A stretch of 6,850 nt of DNA from NCBI GenBank assembly GCA_003456455.1, contig DMRV01000273.1, forward strand, positions 1-6,850, written 5' to 3'. Below, piece after piece: positions 6,617-6,850 of the stretch. The position numbers were made by a program, and so were the translations under genes. Within the stretch, counting starts at the first letter, position 1. Every line of letters starts with the position of its first letter. Below the pieces are notes generated by a model that was not told where the DNA came from, did not search any database, and worked only from the letters and a program-made list of their open reading frames with translations. This DNA comes from Flavobacteriales bacterium. GTDB taxonomy: Bacteria > Bacteroidota > Bacteroidia > UBA10329.

Positions 6617-6624
6617 TATTTTTG
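6617..6624 (+). promoter_or_regulatory. Bacteroidota-type -7 promoter box (TAnnTTTG) for the DUF559 gene
   Basis: TATTTTTG is an exact match to TAnnTTTG, 7 bases upstream of the ATG at 6632. A TTG at 6598-6600 lies 16 bases upstream of the box, slightly shorter than the usual 17-23. It falls inside the end of the repeat-like element, so the element may supply the -33 region. The transcript would have a leader of only a few bases. Confidence 0.5.
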
Positions 6625-6631
6625 AAAGTAC

Positions 6632-6850
6632 ATGCCCGTTTCAAACAAAAAGAAGATAGTCGAACTCTGTAAAGAACTACGCAGGAACAGCACTGATTCT
6701 GAGAGTATTCTTTGGGCTAATCTGCGAAACAGGAAGTTGTCGGGAAAGAAATTCTATCGGCAGTATCCAATCGTTTACCACCGCACTACGGATTTACACT
6801 ACTTCTTCATAGCCGACTTCTATTGTCACGAGAAAAAGCTCGTGATTGAA
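6632..6850 (+). CDS. DUF559-domain protein (VSR-like endonuclease fold), N-terminal part, runs off the right edge
   Basis: Seventy-three codons are open from the ATG to the window edge. The sequence matches DUF559 well: ELCKELRRNSTDSESILWANLRN (about residues 11-33) is the conserved LR.n.T..E..LW..LRn start. KLSGKKFYRQYPIV (35-48) follows, then HYFFIADFYCHEKKLVIE (56-73). In the family the next residues are usually LDG. The Asp62 of ADFYC and Glu73 of VIE are the acidic residues expected of the PD-(D/E)xK / very-short-patch-repair-like nuclease fold, which suggests DNA cleavage, although biochemical roles of these small (about 120 residue) proteins are poorly known. The stop and the C-terminal part lie outside the window. 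The gene follows the palindromic repeat element closely, a pairing that may be functional. Confidence 0.88.
   Translation, partial: MPVSNKKKIVELCKELRRNSTDSESILWANLRNRKLSGKKFYRQYPIVYHRTTDLHYFFIADFYCHEKKLVIE

Noticed and set aside
1..6850. CRISPR arrays, tRNA or rRNA genes, transposases, phage genes
   Set aside because: No regularly spaced repeats, cloverleaf or rRNA-like sequence, or transposase/phage motifs were seen on either strand.

Overview
The window looks like chromosomal DNA of a member of the Bacteroidota, most likely a flavobacterium-like marine or freshwater organism. The base composition leans to A+T. Start codons are preceded by A/T-rich sequence without Shine-Dalgarno motifs, and two perfect TAnnTTTG boxes, the Bacteroidota -7 promoter element, lie directly before genes. 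The gene families (M61 peptidase, DUF559 protein) also fit. This assignment is inference; no rRNA or marker gene is present.

Layout. Positions 1-4703 hold six genes on the minus strand. Read 5' to 3' they are: a sulfide:quinone oxidoreductase-like flavoprotein (4703-3450), a TusE/DsrC-family protein with only the C-terminal cysteine (3431-3129), a DsrE2-type protein (3116-2631), an intact amidase-signature hydrolase (2543-1128), a 105-residue remnant of a second, paralogous amidase (1020-703), and the N-terminal part of an M61-family peptidase (589 to beyond position 1). A 166-base divergent intergenic region separates this block from a plus-strand choline dehydrogenase gene, betA (4870-6510). 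Downstream of betA lies a palindromic, repeat-like element with a perfect 9-bp hairpin, a G6 run, a TAnnTTTG box and the start of a DUF559 endonuclease-like gene that runs off the right edge (6632-6850).

How the genes may work together. The first three minus-strand genes are tightly spaced (18 and 12 bases) and form a plausible operon. The flavoprotein would oxidise sulfide or a persulfide and pass electrons to quinone. The DsrE2 and TusE/DsrC proteins, each with cysteines at family-conserved places, would receive or relay the sulfane sulfur. No dsrAB, hdr-like, tusA, tusBCD or rhodanese gene is visible, so this is a compact module whose sulfur acceptor is unknown. The amidase may be read from the same transcript after an 87-base gap but has no obvious link to sulfur. 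BetA makes glycine betaine from choline; betB, betI or a choline transporter are not in the window.

The most notable points are the compact SQR / single-cysteine DsrC-like / DsrE2 cassette, the tandem amidase remnant truncated before its catalytic serines, the repeat-like element in front of the DUF559 gene, and two promoter boxes so close to start codons that the mRNAs may be leaderless or nearly so.
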